A stretch of DNA of 7,254 nucleotides, taken from Natronomonas sp. Its GTDB lineage: Archaea > Halobacteriota > Halobacteria > Halobacteriales > Haloarculaceae. The position numbers and the translations under genes were made by a program. Positions 4,821 through 7,254 of the stretch are shown here, piece after piece. The notes beneath the pieces were generated by a model. That model did no database searches and was not told where the DNA came from. It worked only from the letters and a program-made list of their open reading frames with translations. Position 1 is the stretch's first letter; each line of letters starts with the position of its first letter. The stretch lies in the NCBI GenBank assembly GCA_007135435.1, contig SLIW01000551.1:1-7254 (forward strand). The letters run 5' to 3'.

Positions 4821-6516
4821 AGGCGTCACAGAATCGCGAGAGGTCGACGTCCTCGGCGAGCCCGTCGAGCGACTCGTGCGGGCGGTCTACGACGATGTTG
4901 CCGGCGCGTTGTCTGCCGACCCCTGGCAGCGACCGGAGTTCATCCATGGACGCGGTGTTGACGTCCAGCGGGTACGGCACGCCGGTCACCGACCGGAAGC
5001 CGTAGTCCGTGATGGCGACGTCGACGGTCCGGCCGAGCTCGCGCTCGCCCGGGATCGCGACCAGGAGGGCGTAGGTCCCGAGCTGGCGGCCGAAGGTCCT
5101 GCCGTCCTGGTGGTACTCCAGGTAGACGTCCGGCAGCACGGTTCCCGGCGGCGCCACGCGCCGCAGCATCGGCCGGTCGACCTCCTCGCGGACCTCGCGC
5201 TTGTACTTCTTGAACAGCTTCTTGTGATCGTGGGCGATCTCGGCGCCCGTCTCCGCCATGGCGGTCCCCTCGAAGGCCATGACCTGTCGGATGTTGATGC
5301 GCCGCAGCATCAGGCCCGCGTCGTAGACGTCCTCGAGGAACTGCTTGTTGTGCTCGAAGGTCTCCCGGCGCTCGCCCTTCAGTCCGTGGACGAGGTTGAT
5401 CCCGGGGAGGAGCTTCGGCAGGCGGTCGGCGTCCGGATCGACGGAGGGCCCCGACCCGGGCGCCTCGCCGGGGCGCCAGCCGCCCTCCTCGTTGACGACG
5501 CGGACCGCCTCCAGGCACTCCTCGGCGGTCACCAGCAGGTCGTTCGCCTCCTGGACGACGGGGTCGGCGGACTCGAGCCCGAAGGCGGCGGTGTCGCCGG
5601 GCGTGTTGTGCTCCGCGATGATCCGGATCCCTTCACGCGCGCGCTCGGGGTACTCCGTGATGGTCACGGGGTTCATGTTGTCGAGGTGCAGCGTCCTCAG
5701 GTCGGGGACCACCTCGCGGATCCCGCCGTAGAGCGCCCGCAGGGCGTCGGGGTTCGGCGCCTCCCCGTCGCCGCCGTAGGCCAGGATGTCCGCCTGGCGG
5801 CCCAGCCGGAAGTGCCGGACGCCGCGGTCGGCCAGCCGGTCGACCTCGGCGACGACCGACGCCGGCGTCCGGAAGGCGGGGTCGCCGTACATCGGCTCGG
5901 TGCAGAACGAACACCGGTAGGGACACCCCCGCGAGGTCTCGAGCTCGCAGATGAGGTAGTCGGGGTGGTCGGGGTGCTGTTCGACCACGAACGCGCCCCT
6001 CGACGCCCAGCGGTCGAGCTCGTCGTTGTCCCGGTAGCGGTCGTCGAAGCCCTCGAGCCCGCCGTGGACGAGGTCGTAGACCGCCGCCTCGACGTCGGCC
6101 ATCGCCAGGTGGTCGAAGTCGAGGTTCTGCCGTTCGGTCTCCGTCGCGCCCTCGTTGGCCTCGCCGACGCCGAAGCGGACGGGCCCGCCCATGACGCTCG
6201 TCCCGTCGGCGTTCCAGGCCAGCTCCCGCACCTCGTCCGGCTCGGCAGGGGTGCCGCCGACGTACTTCCCCGGGACGGTCATGCCGCCGACGTAGACGAG
6301 CAGGTCGGCGTCGGCGACGTCCGCCCACTTCCGGCGCTCCTCGCGGAGCTCGTCGATGGTGTGGTAGGTGACCTGCCCCGGTGGGACCCCGGCGTCGACG
6401 GCAGCACCCGCCACGAACCGCGGGTACGTCGAGACGTACGGCGGGACGCCGAAGTGCGCCGGCTCGTCGACGTAGCCGTCGACGATGGTCACCTCGAGGT
6501 CCACCGGGTCATGCAT
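4810..6516 (-). CDS. Radical SAM protein with C-terminal helix-hairpin-helix (COG1031-like)
   Basis: A 568-residue protein. The frame extends upstream to 6699, but that would overlap the plus-strand zinc-protein gene. The ATG at 6514-6516 instead gives MHDPVDLEVTIVDGYVDEPAHFGVPPYVSTYPR, a sensible start to an N-terminal Rossmann-like region (to about 185). The radical SAM core follows: RGCPYRCSFC with Cys198, Cys202 and Cys205 as the 4Fe-4S ligands (CxxxCxxC), GLESADPVV near 312, and PGINLVHGLKGERRETFEHN near 375. The C-terminus has a ComEA-type helix-hairpin-helix, DVNTASMDELRSLPGVG (from 518), then a final CDAC pair (Cys563, Cys566). The family cleaves S-adenosylmethionine to a 5'-deoxyadenosyl radical. 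As I recall, COG1031 is defined by radical SAM plus terminal HhH and has no assigned reaction. The HhH suggests nucleic-acid contact (inference). Its stop lies in the last unit of the 21-bp array. Confidence 0.93.
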   Translation of the reverse strand: MHDPVDLEVTIVDGYVDEPAHFGVPPYVSTYPRFVAGAAVDAGVPPGQVTYHTIDELREERRKWADVADADLLVYVGGMTVPGKYVGGTPAEPDEVRELAWNADGTSVMGGPVRFGVGEANEGATETERQNLDFDHLAMADVEAAVYDLVHGGLEGFDDRYRDNDELDRWASRGAFVVEQHPDHPDYLICELETSRGCPYRCSFCTEPMYGDPAFRTPASVVAEVDRLADRGVRHFRLGRQADILAYGGDGEAPNPDALRALYGGIREVVPDLRTLHLDNMNPVTITEYPERAREGIRIIAEHNTPGDTAAFGLESADPVVQEANDLLVTAEECLEAVRVVNEEGGWRPGEAPGSGPSVDPDADRLPKLLPGINLVHGLKGERRETFEHNKQFLEDVYDAGLMLRRINIRQVMAFEGTAMAETGAEIAHDHKKLFKKYKREVREEVDRPMLRRVAPPGTVLPDVYLEYHQDGRTFGRQLGTYALLVAIPGERELGRTVDVAITDYGFRSVTGVPYPLDVNTASMDELRSLPGVGRQRAGNIVVDRPHESLDGLAEDVDLSRFCDACEG

Positions 6517-6538
6517 AGGCGGTGGGAGGAGGTCGACC

Positions 6539-6546
6539 GGTAAAAC
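6539..6546 (-). promoter_or_regulatory. Candidate TATA box of the radical SAM gene
   Basis: On the minus strand this reads GTTTTACC, the only A/T run in the neighbourhood, centred about 26 bases before the ATG at 6516. That spacing fits a leaderless transcript. No Shine-Dalgarno sequence is seen before the start. Confidence 0.38.
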
Positions 6547-6599
6547 GGATGCGGCTTTGAAGGCGCCACGGTCGCCGGCCGAGCCCCGAACCGCCGGGG

Positions 6600-6609
6600 A
6601 ATTGATAAC
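6600..6609 (+). promoter_or_regulatory. Candidate TATA box of the zinc-protein/Hsp20 unit
   Basis: AATTGATAAC lies in a GC-rich gap, centred about 29 bases before the ATG at 6634, consistent with a leaderless first gene. It shares the 117-base divergent gap with the radical SAM promoter, the two candidate boxes being about 60 bases apart. Confidence 0.38.
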
Positions 6610-6633
6610 CGCGACGCCCCTAGACGCATCCAC

Positions 6634-6792
6634 ATGCCGAAGACGCTCGAGGTCGTCTGCACGAGGGAGGACTGCGATCTGGACATGTTTCAGCTTCACT
6701 ACACCTACTCGATGCCCGACGGGACGGGCGTCGAGTCGTTCGTCTGCCCGTACTGCCGGGAGGACGCGGGCCTCAAGGAGGTGCGGGCGTGA
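6634..6792 (+). CDS. Small four-cysteine putative zinc-binding protein, 52 aa, function unknown
   Basis: A 52-residue protein starting at an ATG with an AT-rich patch about 29 bases upstream and ending at TGA. The sequence begins MPKTLEVVCTREDCDLDMF. It has two cysteine pairs, Cys9/Cys14 (CxxxxC) and Cys38/Cys41 (CPYC), joined by HYTYSMPDGTGVESFV, the layout of a small zinc ribbon. Similar short conserved proteins are, from memory, widespread in haloarchaea and carried under a DUF name (possibly DUF7559; not verified). Its function is unknown. Zinc ribbons of this size often mediate protein or nucleic-acid contacts, but nothing here decides that. The last codons carry the ribosome binding site of the next gene, and its stop overlaps the next start by four bases (GTGA), so the two are translationally coupled. 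It would be easily missed because of its size. Confidence 0.85.
   Translation: MPKTLEVVCTREDCDLDMFQLHYTYSMPDGTGVESFVCPYCREDAGLKEVRA
6775..6783 (+). promoter_or_regulatory. Strong Shine-Dalgarno site for the Hsp20 gene, inside the upstream gene
   Basis: AAGGAGGTG is complementary to the conserved CCUCC region at the 3' end of archaeal 16S rRNA. Its GGAGGT core (6777-6782) ends six bases before the GTG at 6789. It overlaps codons Lys48-Glu49-Val50 of the small zinc protein. It decides the GTG start for the second gene, which has no earlier in-frame ATG. Confidence 0.8.
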
Positions 6793-7254
6793 TCCGGGAG
6801 GTCGGCGAGTCCATCGGTCGCGCGATCCTGGACGGCATCGGCCGGGCGACCAGCCGCATCCAGGAGCGGAAGCCGTTGCCGGCCGACCTCCTCGAGAACG
6901 ACGACGCCTACCTGGCCGTCTTCGACGCCCCGGGCGCGACCGCGAGCGACGTCCAGGTCCGCCTGCAGGGGGGCACGCTCAGCGTCACGGTCGATCGCTT
7001 CCGGGAGTTCCACGACGACTACGAGATGCGCTTCCCCGGCCGCGGCCTCGCGCTCGGCGGCGAGGTGGAGCTACCCGAGGGGGCCGACGTGACGGCCGAC
7101 CAGGCGGACGCGACGCTGACCGACGACGGGACCCTCGAGGTGCTCGTCCCGAAGACCGGTCACGAGCACTCGATTGCCACCGACGCCCGCGACGGGTGGC
7201 GAGAGTCGAACGACGCCCTCACCGACGAGGACGGGTCCACCGGGCCGACGGACG
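6789..7254 (+). CDS. Hsp20/alpha-crystallin family protein, 3' end missing
   Basis: The frame starts at GTG 6789-6791, six bases after a strong Shine-Dalgarno site and overlapping the previous stop as GTGA, and is open to the right edge (155 codons). The N-terminal 30 residues are helix-like (IREVGESIGRAILDGIGRATSRIQ). Residues about 37-122 match an alpha-crystallin domain: DDAYLAVFDAPGATASDVQVRL, GGTLSVTVDRF, a middle insert, VELPEGADV, and the closing GTLEVLVPK. Small heat-shock proteins are ATP-independent holdases that bind unfolding proteins as oligomers in the cytoplasm. After the domain come acidic, Gly/Thr/Ser-rich residues; no IxI/V oligomerisation motif is seen before the edge. Coupling to a small zinc protein suggests shared dosage. 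Haloarchaeal Hsp20-like proteins vary, so chaperone activity is inferred from the fold. Confidence 0.87.
   Translation, partial: MIREVGESIGRAILDGIGRATSRIQERKPLPADLLENDDAYLAVFDAPGATASDVQVRLQGGTLSVTVDRFREFHDDYEMRFPGRGLALGGEVELPEGADVTADQADATLTDDGTLEVLVPKTGHEHSIATDARDGWRESNDALTDEDGSTGPTD

Noticed and set aside
3264..4829. Upstream extension of the cupredoxin frame on the minus strand, giving an apparent 1097-residue protein
   Set aside because: It runs antisense through the whole patatin gene and the 21-bp array, has Arg/Asp-rich low-complexity sequence with no domain, and places the Tat signal in the middle of the protein.
4876..6543. 555-codon open frame on the plus strand
   Set aside because: It is antisense to the radical SAM gene, which has clear catalytic motifs; the frame itself shows none.
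6517..6699. N-terminal extension of the radical SAM protein to 629 residues
   Set aside because: The extension overlaps the divergent zinc-protein gene and the candidate promoters. The family-like sequence begins just after the ATG at 6516.
6705..7013. 102-codon minus-strand open frame
   Set aside because: It is antisense to the zinc-protein and Hsp20 genes, both supported by motifs and by a Shine-Dalgarno site.

Overview
The window looks like chromosomal DNA from a halophilic archaeon (class Halobacteria). GC is very high, the predicted proteins are rich in Asp and Glu, and one exported protein carries a twin-arginine signal. AT-rich patches lie about 25-30 bases before several start codons, as expected for leaderless archaeal transcripts. 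No rRNA, tRNA, transposase or CRISPR array is visible. The high GC leaves long open frames opposite real genes, so calls rest on motifs and domain content, not ORF length.

Layout, left to right. (1) The 3' part of a Sir2-type NAD-dependent protein deacylase (+). (2) A 121-base convergent gap with a 10-bp inverted repeat and a 12-bp tandem repeat. (3) On the minus strand, a probable two-gene unit: a Tat-exported protein with the order cupredoxin, CHRD, cupredoxin, acidic repeat tail, then a secreted or membrane-anchored SIMPL-domain protein 48 bases downstream. (4) A 372-base divergent intergenic region with an unusual density of short palindromes. (5) A patatin-like phospholipase (+). (6) A 21-bp tandem repeat array filling the convergent gap and running into the stop codon of the next gene. 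(7) A radical SAM protein with a C-terminal helix-hairpin-helix (-). (8) A divergent 117-base promoter region. (9) A 52-residue four-cysteine putative zinc protein (+), whose stop overlaps the GTG start of an Hsp20/alpha-crystallin family protein that runs off the right edge.

How the genes fit together. The cupredoxin/CHRD and SIMPL proteins are both predicted to act outside the cytoplasmic membrane and are probably co-transcribed. The small zinc protein and the Hsp20 protein look translationally coupled, with a strong Shine-Dalgarno sequence inside the end of the first gene. The Sir2, patatin and radical SAM genes have no evident functional link to their neighbours. I see no defence system or mobile element. 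The most distinctive items are the two-copper-site fusion protein, the phased 21-bp array, the palindrome cluster and the coupled zinc-protein/Hsp20 pair.
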